Assembly: GCA_014304965.1 (NCBI GenBank)
Contig: JACRTZ010000206.1
Location: 1 to 6,244, forward strand
DNA from: Vulcanimicrobiota bacterium
Lineage (GTDB): Bacteria > Vulcanimicrobiota > Vulcanimicrobiia > Vulcanimicrobiales > Vulcanimicrobiaceae
DNA length: 6,244 nucleotides
Reading direction: 5' to 3'
Below are positions 1-6,024 of this stretch, piece by piece; position 1 is the first letter of the stretch, and each line of letters starts with the position of its first letter. Made by a program: the position numbers and the translations under genes. The notes below the pieces were generated by a model. That model was not told the origin of the DNA. It did no database searches and saw only the letters and a list, made by a program, of their open reading frames with translations.

Positions 1-456
1 GTAGGCGCCGATCACCAGCGCTTCGAGCGCTTTGATAAGGTACTCGTGCGAAAGCGAAGGACCGACCGAGGCATTCTCGGATTGCGAGCGGTCGATCGGT
101 CCGGCCTGGGCGAGCGCCTTCCAGAGAAGAGCAGATTTGTCGCCAAAATCGGTCTGCGTCGAAACCTGGAAGCGCTCGTTGGCGACATCGCCTTGCTTCT
201 GCAGCGTATTGACCGACGCGTCGCTGACGCCGATCGTCGCGAGCGCCGCACGCACGTTCTCGGCCGTCGTCGGCGCTTTGTACTTGATCGTCACGTCGGT
301 GCCGCCGGTGAACGACAAGCCGAGTTTGATCGGGTAGTGGTGAACGATCATGTTGTATACGATCATCAGCGCACCGGCGAGGATGATCGTATACGAAATC
401 GCCGAGACGATTTTGAACCAGCCGACGACGTTCCAATTCAGACGACGAAAAAACAT
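1..456 (-). CDS. secF: Protein translocase subunit SecF, N-terminal part (cut by left edge)
   Basis: This open frame starts at ATG 456-454 and runs without a stop through 152 codons to base 1, so the C-terminal half lies outside the window. SecF pairs with SecD in the inner membrane and uses the proton gradient to help SecYEG finish moving proteins across. Residues about 12-36 form the first membrane helix. They are followed by GLSFTGGT (46-53), the SecF version of the family's G-[LI]-D-F-x-GG-T motif, then a soluble periplasmic domain (about 60-130). VGPSLSHEYLIKALEAL (131-147) matches the conserved segment leading into the second helix. The usual Asp of the GG motif is Ser48 here. The gene begins 9 bp after the secD stop. 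The nearest purine-rich stretch, GGAG at 474-471, is about 14 nt from the ATG, so translation is probably coupled to secD. The identity is secure from motif and context. Confidence 0.93.
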   Translation of the reverse strand, partial: MFFRRLNWNVVGWFKIVSAISYTIILAGALMIVYNMIVHHYPIKLGLSFTGGTDVTIKYKAPTTAENVRAALATIGVSDASVNTLQKQGDVANERFQVSTQTDFGDKSALLWKALAQAGPIDRSQSENASVGPSLSHEYLIKALEALVIGAY

Positions 457-465
457 GAGTCGGCG

Positions 466-1740
466 TCAGGCTCCGTAGATTTTCGGGCTCGTCACCAGTT
501 CGTTGTCGACGACCAGATCCATAAAATAGCGCGTGATGAAGACTGCGGTCACGAGCGAAAACACCGTCCCCCAGAACAGCGTGTACGCAAAGCCCTTGAC
601 GGTTCCGGTGCCGAGCATAAACAGGACGCCGGCACCCACGATCGTCGTCACGTGGCTGTCGAAAACGGCCGAGAAGGCCCGCTTAAAGCCGATCTGCACG
701 GCCGCGCGCAAGGTCCGACCGGCCCACAACTCTTCTTTGAGCCGCTCGAAGATCAGCACGTTCGCGTCCACGGCCATGCCGATCGACAGCACGAAACCGG
801 CGATGCCCGGCAGCGTGAGCACGGCGTGCACGCCCGCGAGCAAGCCGAGCAACATGAGTACGTAGATGCCCAAGGCGACGTCGGCCAAGATCCCGGGCAG
901 CCGGTAAAAAGCGGCCATGAAGATGAGCACCAGCGTGAGGCCGATCATGGATGCGTACAGAGACTTCTCAAGATCGAGCTTGCCGAGAATCGGGCCGACC
1001 GTGTCGTTTTCGATCACGGTGACGGCCACGGGCAACGCGCCCGCGTTGAGCTCGTTCGAAATTCGGATGACGTCATCTTCGGTGAAGTTGCCCGTGATCT
1101 GACCTTCGGTGGTGATCACGCCTTGAATGACGGCGGCTTCGACGTATTTCTGGTCGAGAAAGACGCCGAGGTACTTGCCCATGTTCTCTTGGGTGACTTT
1201 ACCAAACGCCGCGCCGTCTTTCGTCTGAAAATCGATCTTCGGACGGCTCGACTGATCGTAGCCGGCCTGAGCGCCTTTGAGCTCGGCGCCGGAATACACG
1301 ATAGGGCCGGAATCCTTATACGCGCCGTTGGGATTCTCGGCGTACTTTTTGTCGCGTAGCGTACGTTCGTACACGGCCGGCGGCACGATTTTGAAATCGA
1401 GCTTCGCGACGTCCTTGAGCTGACGGACCGCCTCGTCGGGATTTTTGACGTTCGGCAATTCGACCAGGATCCGGTCGGACCCAACCGGCGTGATGACGGG
1501 CTCCGCAACGCCCAAGCCGTTGATGCGGTTCTGCAACACCAGTTCGACTTGGCTCTGCACCGTGCGGGTGATTTTCGGAACTTCCTTCGAGGTGTGCAAC
1601 TGTAGTAGGACGCGAACGCCGCCCTGGAGGTCCAAACCGAGCTTGATTTTGGTCTGAATCGGCAAGATCAAATACAAGCACAGCGCGATCGTCGCGAGGA
1701 CGATCAAGCCTTTCAACCAGGGTTTGAGTCGAAGCCACAT
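466..1740 (-). CDS. secD: Protein translocase subunit SecD
   Basis: This is a complete 424-aa gene from ATG 1740-1738 to TGA 468-466. SecD is the larger partner of SecF in the proton-driven complex that assists SecYEG. In order there is a first membrane helix (about 10-28), the GLDLQGG motif (35-41), the P1 periplasmic domain (about 45-250), and five C-terminal helices from about residue 258. The hallmark stretch LPGIAGFVLSIGMAVDANV (310-328) contains the conserved Asp325 of transmembrane segment 4. It is followed by LIFERLKEE and GFKRAFSAVFDSHVTTIV (351-368). The usual Asn in 'DSNITT/DANVTT' is His363. The protein is much shorter than the 615-aa E. coli SecD and matches the compact form seen in many other phyla, with a smaller periplasmic domain. 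It is the first gene of a secD-secF unit served by the promoter at 1779-1807. No Shine-Dalgarno sequence is visible before the ATG. Confidence 0.97.
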   Translation of the reverse strand: MWLRLKPWLKGLIVLATIALCLYLILPIQTKIKLGLDLQGGVRVLLQLHTSKEVPKITRTVQSQVELVLQNRINGLGVAEPVITPVGSDRILVELPNVKNPDEAVRQLKDVAKLDFKIVPPAVYERTLRDKKYAENPNGAYKDSGPIVYSGAELKGAQAGYDQSSRPKIDFQTKDGAAFGKVTQENMGKYLGVFLDQKYVEAAVIQGVITTEGQITGNFTEDDVIRISNELNAGALPVAVTVIENDTVGPILGKLDLEKSLYASMIGLTLVLIFMAAFYRLPGILADVALGIYVLMLLGLLAGVHAVLTLPGIAGFVLSIGMAVDANVLIFERLKEELWAGRTLRAAVQIGFKRAFSAVFDSHVTTIVGAGVLFMLGTGTVKGFAYTLFWGTVFSLVTAVFITRYFMDLVVDNELVTSPKIYGA

Positions 1741-1752
1741 ACTAAGGATAAA
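1724..1752 (+). promoter_or_regulatory. Weak candidate promoter for the Fur-family gene
   Basis: On the plus strand, TTGAGT (1724-1729) and GATAAA (1747-1752) are 17 bp apart, each with 4 of 6 consensus matches. The promoter would start inside the secD N-terminal codons and leave a leader of about 100 nt before the ATG at 1863. It is the best plus-strand pair I found in the region, but it is weak. Confidence 0.2.
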
Positions 1753-1753
1753 T

Positions 1754-1763
1754 TTCCCGGGAA
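1754..1763. promoter_or_regulatory. Perfect 10-bp palindrome TTCCCGGGAA in the secD leader
   Basis: TTCCCGGGAA reads the same on both strands and lies inside the predicted secD 5' leader, about 14 bp upstream of the secD ATG. It could be a protein-binding site or a chance palindrome. It has no loop, so it is not a terminator or hairpin. Confidence 0.2.
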
Positions 1764-1778
1764 GGTGAGAACCCGCGT

Positions 1779-1807
1779 ATTGTAGCAGGGTCGTTCCAGC
1801 CCGTCAA
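1779..1807 (-). promoter_or_regulatory. Sigma70-type promoter for secDF
   Basis: Read on the minus strand, a -35 hexamer TTGACG (1807-1802) is followed by exactly 17 bp and a -10 hexamer TACAAT (1784-1779). Each differs from the consensus at one position. Transcription would begin near 1772, giving a leader of about 30-35 nt before the secD ATG at 1740. Spacing, direction and position in the divergent intergenic region all agree. No transcript data support it. Confidence 0.75.
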
Positions 1808-1816
1808 ACGGGTTTG
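1805..1816. promoter_or_regulatory. Short inverted repeat CAAAC-GG-GTTTG over the secD -35 region
   Basis: Two 5-bp arms, CAAAC (1805-1809) and GTTTG (1812-1816), are separated by GG and overlap the -35 hexamer of the secDF promoter. The position would suit an operator that blocks RNA polymerase. The adjacent plus-strand regulator is an obvious candidate ligand. The arms are short and the sequence does not resemble the AT-rich Fur, Zur or PerR boxes, so chance is a real alternative. Confidence 0.25.
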
Positions 1817-1848
1817 TTGCGCTTCCTCGGGTTCTTCACACGCACGTC

Positions 1849-1853
1849 GGGAG
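1849..1853 (+). promoter_or_regulatory. Ribosome binding site of the Fur-family gene
   Basis: GGGAG lies 9 nt before the ATG at 1863 and supports that start. Reading back to about 1803 in this frame shows no other start codon. Confidence 0.55.
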
Positions 1854-1862
1854 CCGTGCCGC

Positions 1863-2330
1863 ATGGAACTCAAGACGGTCATTGCCGGGCCCTTGCAGTC
1901 GAAATACCGGCTGACGAAGCAGCGTGCCGCAGTATTGCGCGCGCTCGACAAGGGAGGTCATCTTTCGGCGGAGACGATCCTGCGACGGGTTCGCGGCGAC
2001 CTCCCCGCGACGTCCTTGGGGACGATCTATCGAACCCTGGAAATTTTACGAGCCCTCGGGCTCGTGCAAGTCTTTTCCTATGACGGAAGCGCCGCACGCT
2101 TCGAGCGATCGCGCGAAAAGCATCATCATCTCACCTGCACGGTGTGCCGGCGTGTGGACGACGTTCACGTGGATCCGATCGCACAGATCGCCACGGACAT
2201 CGCGCGACGCGCAGGTTACAGCGAATTCGAGTACGCGCTGACAATCGCGGGCCGCTGTCCCGAATGCGCCTCGGGTGCGGCGAGCACCGTCTCGGGCCGA
2301 AGCTCGAATCCCACCGGAAGTTCGGCATAG
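1863..2330 (+). CDS. Fur-family metal-responsive transcriptional regulator
   Basis: This 155-aa protein has the Fur-family layout. A winged-helix DNA-binding half (about 10-82) contains RLTKQRAAVLRAL and the recognition region SLGTIYRTLEIL (51-62). It is followed by the metal-binding and dimerisation half with KHHHLTC (86-92), CTVC (92-95) and CPEC (132-135). The two CxxC pairs are the structural zinc site. His33, Glu81, His87 and His89 line up with the sensory site that binds Fe, Zn or Mn. By comparison with E. coli Fur recalled from memory, the ligands at the His87, Asp89 and His125 positions appear to be Lys86, His88 and Tyr124. I therefore cannot choose between Fur, Zur, PerR and Mur, and give no symbol. 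Members usually end just after CPEC; here about 20 Ser/Gly-rich residues follow, and these codons overlap the end of flhA on the other strand. The gene is divergent from secD and convergent with flhA. No Fur-type box is visible upstream. Confidence 0.93.
   Translation: MELKTVIAGPLQSKYRLTKQRAAVLRALDKGGHLSAETILRRVRGDLPATSLGTIYRTLEILRALGLVQVFSYDGSAARFERSREKHHHLTCTVCRRVDDVHVDPIAQIATDIARRAGYSEFEYALTIAGRCPECASGAASTVSGRSSNPTGSSA
2216..2330. other. 115-bp tail-to-tail overlap of flhA and the Fur-family gene
   Basis: The plus-strand regulator ends with TAG at 2328-2330, while minus-strand flhA ends with TGA at 2218-2216. Each stop codon therefore lies inside the other gene. The last recognisable regulator motif, CPEC, ends at 2267, and the last recognisable flhA codons (RPETVL) end at about 2282. 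The conserved parts do not overlap; only the unconserved tails do. No hairpin with a T-run is visible, so each transcript may read into the antisense of the other gene. Confidence 0.85.
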
Positions 2331-4300
2331 GCGAAAACGTCTACGACGACGCCCAGGCTGCGCAAAAGTGTCGCGAGCGGCGCGCGCAACGAGGCGCCGC
2401 AGATCACCGCGGCCCGCTCCCGAGCGACGCGCCCGCAATACGCGGAGACGGTCGAGCGCACGTGACCGGCAAGGTCGGCACCGTGTTCGTTGCTACCCTG
2501 CGCTAGCCATTCGCGCAGCTCGAGGTCGAATTCCGGCGCAACCAGCAACGGACGCAACGCCCCCGGCTCGCGACGTTGCAAGAGCGCCGGAACGATGCGC
2601 CGCCGGGCGGCCTCCGCGAGTTCGAGCGGATCGCGCGTAGCGCTCGCCGCATCGGCCACCGCTTCGAGCGTTGCCGCAACGTCGCGAGGCCAGACGCGCT
2701 CGCGCAGCAGCGCCTCGAACGTTCGTTGCAGCACCGTCAGTGAGAGACCCTCGGAGCCGAACTCCTTCACGAGCGACGGCACGCTCGCGCGCAAATGTTC
2801 GAGCAGCGTCGCAAGTTCTTGGCGCCCGACGAGTGCGGCGGCATGCTCGCGCGCAACTTCGGCGAGATGCGAGCCGACGACCGAAATCGGATCGAAGACG
2901 AGCGCGCCGCGGGCTTCGGCCGCTTCGCGCGAGTCCGGCGGCAGCCAGCATGCAGGCATGCCGTATACGGGCTCGCACACGCGCTCGCCGCCGAGCGCAG
3001 CGATGGTCTCGTCGCCGGCGACGGCGAGCACGCCGTCCAGTCGCAAGGAGCCTTCGCCTGCCGTCACGTCCCGCACGCGAATCGCATACGACGATGCATC
3101 GCGCAGCAAATCGTCGCGCAGCCGCACGCCGGGCAAGACCACGCCGATCTCGACGGCCAGGCCGCGGCGTACCTCGCCGATGCGATCGAGAAGCCGCTCG
3201 CATGCGGGAGGCGCGAGCAACGCGGCAAGATCCGCTCCGAATTCGATCGTCAGCGCGTCCACGCCGACGAGCGCAAGCGCCGTCTCGGGACGGCGAATCG
3301 CCGCTCGCCGCACGTCGTCTACGGCATCACCTTCCCGCCGGGTTCGCTCGCGTTGCCGCGCATCGGCCAACGCCGCGGCAACGAACGCGGCGCATCCGAA
3401 CATCGCGAAGATGCCCCGCGGCAGGGCCGGGACGAGCGCCAGGCCGAGCGAAAAGACGCCCGCAGCCCGCAGAACGCCCGGGCGATCGAAAATTTGGCGC
3501 GCGAGATCGAGACCGAGCGAACCGTCGGCGGCGACGCGGGTTACCATCAAACCCATCGCCGTCGAGAGCAAGAAGGCCGGCAGCGTGGTGACGAGCGCGT
3601 TGCCGATCGACAACATCGCATACGTGTTCAGCGCCTCGAGCGCACCCATGCCGTGATACGCGGCACCGACGCTCACGCCGCCGGCCAGATTGAGCGCGAC
3701 GATCGCGAGCGCCGCGATTGCGTCGCCCTTGATGAATTTCCCCGCACCATCCATAGCACCGTAGAAATCGGCTTCCCGCTGAACGAGCGCGCGTTTGCGG
3801 CGCGCGCCCTCGGCATCGAGTGCGCCCGCGTGAACGTCGGCGTCGATCGCCATCTGCTTGCCGGGCATGGCGTCGAGCGTGAAACGCGCCGCAACTTCGG
3901 CGACGCGCTGCGATCCGGCCGCGATGACGACGAACTGAATGACGATCAAGATGATGAAGACGATCAGCCCGACGACGAGATTGCCGCGCACGACAAACTG
4001 ACCGAACGCCGGGACGATCGCGCCGACGCCATCGTCGAGATGACCCTGCGTCAAGATGAGGCGCGTGGCCGAAACGTCGAGTGCGAGCCGGAAGAGCGTC
4101 GCAATCAATAGCGCCGGGGCGAACGCCGAAAACTCGAGCGGATCGGCGACCGTGATGCTCACGAGCAACACGACGGCCGAGCCCAGCATATCGAGCGCCA
4201 ACAGCGCGTCGAGCAGCGGCGGCGGTAACGGAACGAGCAATATCCCGACGATGCCGAGCACCGCTGCGGCGAAGCCGTAGGTGGCGGCGCCGCTCTTCAC
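2216..4300 (-). CDS. flhA: Flagellar type III export protein FlhA
   Basis: This complete 694-aa gene starts at GTG 4300-4298 and is of usual family length. FlhA forms the nine-subunit ring under the flagellar export gate, couples proton flow to export, and docks chaperone-substrate complexes in its cytosolic half. The N-terminal membrane half (about 1-310) carries the FHIPEP signature LFRLALDVSATRLIL (69-83), FTLDAMPGKQMAIDAD (140-155) and READFYGAMDGAGKFIKGD (175-193). Lys188 and Asp193 have the spacing of the functional Lys203/Asp208 pair of Salmonella FlhA. The cytosolic half includes PISVVGSHLAEV (471-482), LVGRQELATLLEHL (490-503) and LLRERVWPRDV (531-541), all typical. The conserved end is FAYAELPVGFEL (656-667). 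About 21 further residues (674-694) have no family counterpart that I recognise and are encoded opposite the Fur gene. The start overlaps the flhB stop by 4 bp (GTGA), so translation is probably coupled. A type III injectisome SctV is the alternative, but motifs and gene order favour the flagellar protein. Confidence 0.96.
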   Translation of the reverse strand: MKSGAATYGFAAAVLGIVGILLVPLPPPLLDALLALDMLGSAVVLLVSITVADPLEFSAFAPALLIATLFRLALDVSATRLILTQGHLDDGVGAIVPAFGQFVVRGNLVVGLIVFIILIVIQFVVIAAGSQRVAEVAARFTLDAMPGKQMAIDADVHAGALDAEGARRKRALVQREADFYGAMDGAGKFIKGDAIAALAIVALNLAGGVSVGAAYHGMGALEALNTYAMLSIGNALVTTLPAFLLSTAMGLMVTRVAADGSLGLDLARQIFDRPGVLRAAGVFSLGLALVPALPRGIFAMFGCAAFVAAALADARQRERTRREGDAVDDVRRAAIRRPETALALVGVDALTIEFGADLAALLAPPACERLLDRIGEVRRGLAVEIGVVLPGVRLRDDLLRDASSYAIRVRDVTAGEGSLRLDGVLAVAGDETIAALGGERVCEPVYGMPACWLPPDSREAAEARGALVFDPISVVGSHLAEVAREHAAALVGRQELATLLEHLRASVPSLVKEFGSEGLSLTVLQRTFEALLRERVWPRDVAATLEAVADAASATRDPLELAEAARRRIVPALLQRREPGALRPLLVAPEFDLELREWLAQGSNEHGADLAGHVRSTVSAYCGRVARERAAVICGASLRAPLATLLRSLGVVVDVFAYAELPVGFELRPETVLAAPEAHSGQRPAIVSAYSNSL

Positions 4301-5301
4301 GCCTCGAGGAGCCCCGCGCGCGTCAGTCCCGCAACGACGCGCGCGACGTCATCGTAGCGATCGCGCGGGATGTAGCCGTCGACGGCGACCGCGGCGAACA
4401 AACCGCGCGCAAGCGCGATGTCTTCGACGATCGGGATGCCCAGTTCGCGCGCGCGCGCTCTGGCGGCTAACGCCGCCTCGTCCTGCGCGCGAACGACGAC
4501 GCGCGGCACGGCGATCTCCGGTGGACGGTATGCGAGCGCGATCGCGACGTGCGTCGGATTGGTAACAACGAAGGCCGCTTCTCTCATGCGCGCGAGCGAG
4601 CTTCGCGCGAGCGCGTCGTGCGCGCGCCGGCGCCGGCCGCGCACGAGTGGATCGCCGTCCGACTCCTTCTGATCGCGCCGCACCTCCTCAGCAGACATGC
4701 GCAGGCGACGCAGACGCGACGACCGCGCCGACGCTGCGTCGGCGGCGGCCAGCACGCACCCGAATCCAACGGCGAGGCCGCAGGTCAACGCGGCCGCGTT
4801 GCGCATGTGAAACGCGAGCGCGAACGCTTCGCGCGGCTGCCACTGCGCCGTGCGTGCGAGGGCGATGCCGAGCGCAAGAGCCACAACCGCCGAACCGAGC
4901 AGCGTTTTGAGTAGCGCAAAGACTGTGTCACGCGAGAAGATCCGCTGCACCCCTTTCCAGGGCGCACAGCGCGACCAGTCGCAGCGCGGCGCGCGAACGG
5001 CCAGTCCCCCCGCGACCAGCGTCGCGAGCGCGGAGGCGCCGATCGTTGCGAACGCGGCGGGGAACAGGGCCGGCATGAGGATCCCGTGCGCGAGCGCAGC
5101 GCTCGTGACGCGACCGTGCGCCGCTTCCGACAGGCTCGCTGCAAAATGGTGCGCGACGCCGGGCGCCGCCACCGCAACGCCGAGCAATGCGCTTGCGAAC
5201 GCGGCTAGCGACGTGGCGTCGCCCGCGCGCGCAACGTCGCCTTCGCGGCGAGCGCGCGCCAAGCGATGCGGCGTCGGCTCGAAAGAACGGTCGCCCGCCA
5301 C
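4297..5301 (-). CDS. flhB: Flagellar export switch protein FlhB
   Basis: This complete 334-aa gene starts at GTG 5301-5299, slightly short for a family of about 350-380 aa. FlhB wraps the export gate and switches substrate specificity from rod/hook to filament after self-cleavage. The N-terminus FEPTPHRLARARREGDVAR (7-25) matches the family's opening 'TPKRLREAREKGQVARS'. Four membrane segments follow, near residues 32-55, 80-103, 127-150 and 168-190. The cytosolic linker RMSAEEVRRDQKESDGDP (201-218) is next. NPTH (248-251) is the autocleavage site between Asn248 and Pro249. The C-terminal FlhBC domain continues with HVAIALAYRPP, GIPIVEDIALARGLF (288-302) and IPRDRYDDVARVV. The start is 3 bp after the fliR stop and the end overlaps flhA by 4 bp. 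No clear Shine-Dalgarno sequence precedes the GTG, which suggests reinitiation from fliR. The intact NPTH site argues for a working switch. Confidence 0.96.
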   Translation of the reverse strand: MAGDRSFEPTPHRLARARREGDVARAGDATSLAAFASALLGVAVAAPGVAHHFAASLSEAAHGRVTSAALAHGILMPALFPAAFATIGASALATLVAGGLAVRAPRCDWSRCAPWKGVQRIFSRDTVFALLKTLLGSAVVALALGIALARTAQWQPREAFALAFHMRNAAALTCGLAVGFGCVLAAADAASARSSRLRRLRMSAEEVRRDQKESDGDPLVRGRRRRAHDALARSSLARMREAAFVVTNPTHVAIALAYRPPEIAVPRVVVRAQDEAALAARARARELGIPIVEDIALARGLFAAVAVDGYIPRDRYDDVARVVAGLTRAGLLEA

Positions 5302-5304
5302 GAT

Positions 5305-6024
5305 TCAGCGCGACCGCAGCGACGAAACGTCGAACCACGGCAGCGCTCCGGTCTTCCAGGAGACCGTTAAGGAGAGCGCGGTCGTCACCAGCACGGCGGC
5401 GACCACCAGACCAAACGACAGGGCAAAGGTGGAGAAGCGCGGCACGACGCGGCCGAGCGCGGCCAGCGCGATCTGCACCGCAAAAGCGACGGCGATCGCC
5501 GGCCCTGCCACGAAGAGCGCGGCGCGCACCAGCGTCGCGGGAAGCGTCAATGCGAACGTTTCAAGATGGCGCGCGGCAAGCAGTTCGCCGGCGGGAAGCG
5601 CGACGAACGTCTGTGCGAAACCGGCGAGTGCGATCCGGTCGCCCCCAAAACACCAGAAGGCGGTCACGAGCGCAAGGGACCACAAGCGGCCGAAACCGGC
5701 GCCGGCCGCGACGCCCGCGGTCGGCACGCTGCCGCGAATGCCGGCGTAGTCGTCGAGGGCGCGCCCGCCCGCATACGCTCCGTCGTAGAGCAACGACGCC
5801 GCCGTACCGATTGCAGCGCCGATCGCGAGTTCGAGCGCAACCGCCGCCACGAGTGCCGGCGGCGTCGCCGGAACGCGAACGCTCACGGTACCCGCGAGCG
5901 CGCACGCAAGGGCGTATGCAAAGGCCGCCCGCGCCGCGGGCGGCACGTCGGGATGCGAAAAGCCCGGCGCTCGAAACGCGAAGCCTGCGCAACGAGCGAA
6001 CACGAGCAGGTCGCCGCCGCTCAC
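5305..6024 (-). CDS. fliR: Flagellar export gate protein FliR
   Basis: This complete 239-aa gene starts at GTG 6024-6022, a little shorter than the usual roughly 255-265 aa. FliR assembles with FliP and FliQ into the helical core through which flagellar subunits pass. Hydrophobic segments lie near residues 5-20, 32-50, 56-82, 113-136, 163-188 and 200-222, which fits the family. The opening LLVFARCAGFAFRAPGFSHP (6-25) resembles the family's 'R.sGf...aPvf'. RVVPRFSTF (192-200) occupies the place of the usual R-x-x-P-x-x-N-x-F segment, with Ser198 where Asn is common. Overall the protein is more divergent and more alanine-rich than its neighbours. Its start overlaps the fliQ stop by 4 bp (GTGA) and its stop is 3 bp before flhB. 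Assignment rests on membrane pattern, partial motifs and the fixed fliQ-fliR-flhB-flhA order. Confidence 0.92.
   Translation of the reverse strand: MSGGDLLVFARCAGFAFRAPGFSHPDVPPAARAAFAYALACALAGTVSVRVPATPPALVAAVALELAIGAAIGTAASLLYDGAYAGGRALDDYAGIRGSVPTAGVAAGAGFGRLWSLALVTAFWCFGGDRIALAGFAQTFVALPAGELLAARHLETFALTLPATLVRAALFVAGPAIAVAFAVQIALAALGRVVPRFSTFALSFGLVVAAVLVTTALSLTVSWKTGALPWFDVSSLRSR

Noticed and set aside
46..1359. Long plus-strand reading frame (437 aa) opposite secF and secD
   Set aside because: It is rich in His, Arg and Asp with no domain or membrane pattern, and lies antisense to two clearly conserved genes. It is a shadow frame.
2331..2480. Terminator downstream of the Fur-family gene
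   Set aside because: I looked for a GC hairpin followed by a T-run on the plus strand and found none; the stretch is flhA coding sequence.
2948..2961. Paired GCATGC palindromes separated by AG
   Set aside because: They fall within conserved flhA codons (GMPACW) and are explained by coding sequence; no other copies were noticed.
2490..4111. Two long plus-strand frames (388 and 438 aa) opposite flhA
   Set aside because: They are Arg/Ser/Ala-rich, low-complexity translations caused by high GC on the strand opposite conserved flhA, and they overlap each other.
4850..5749. Plus-strand frame of 299 aa opposite flhB and fliR
   Set aside because: Its Ala/Ser/Thr-rich composition has no recognisable motif, and it crosses the real flhB-fliR junction.
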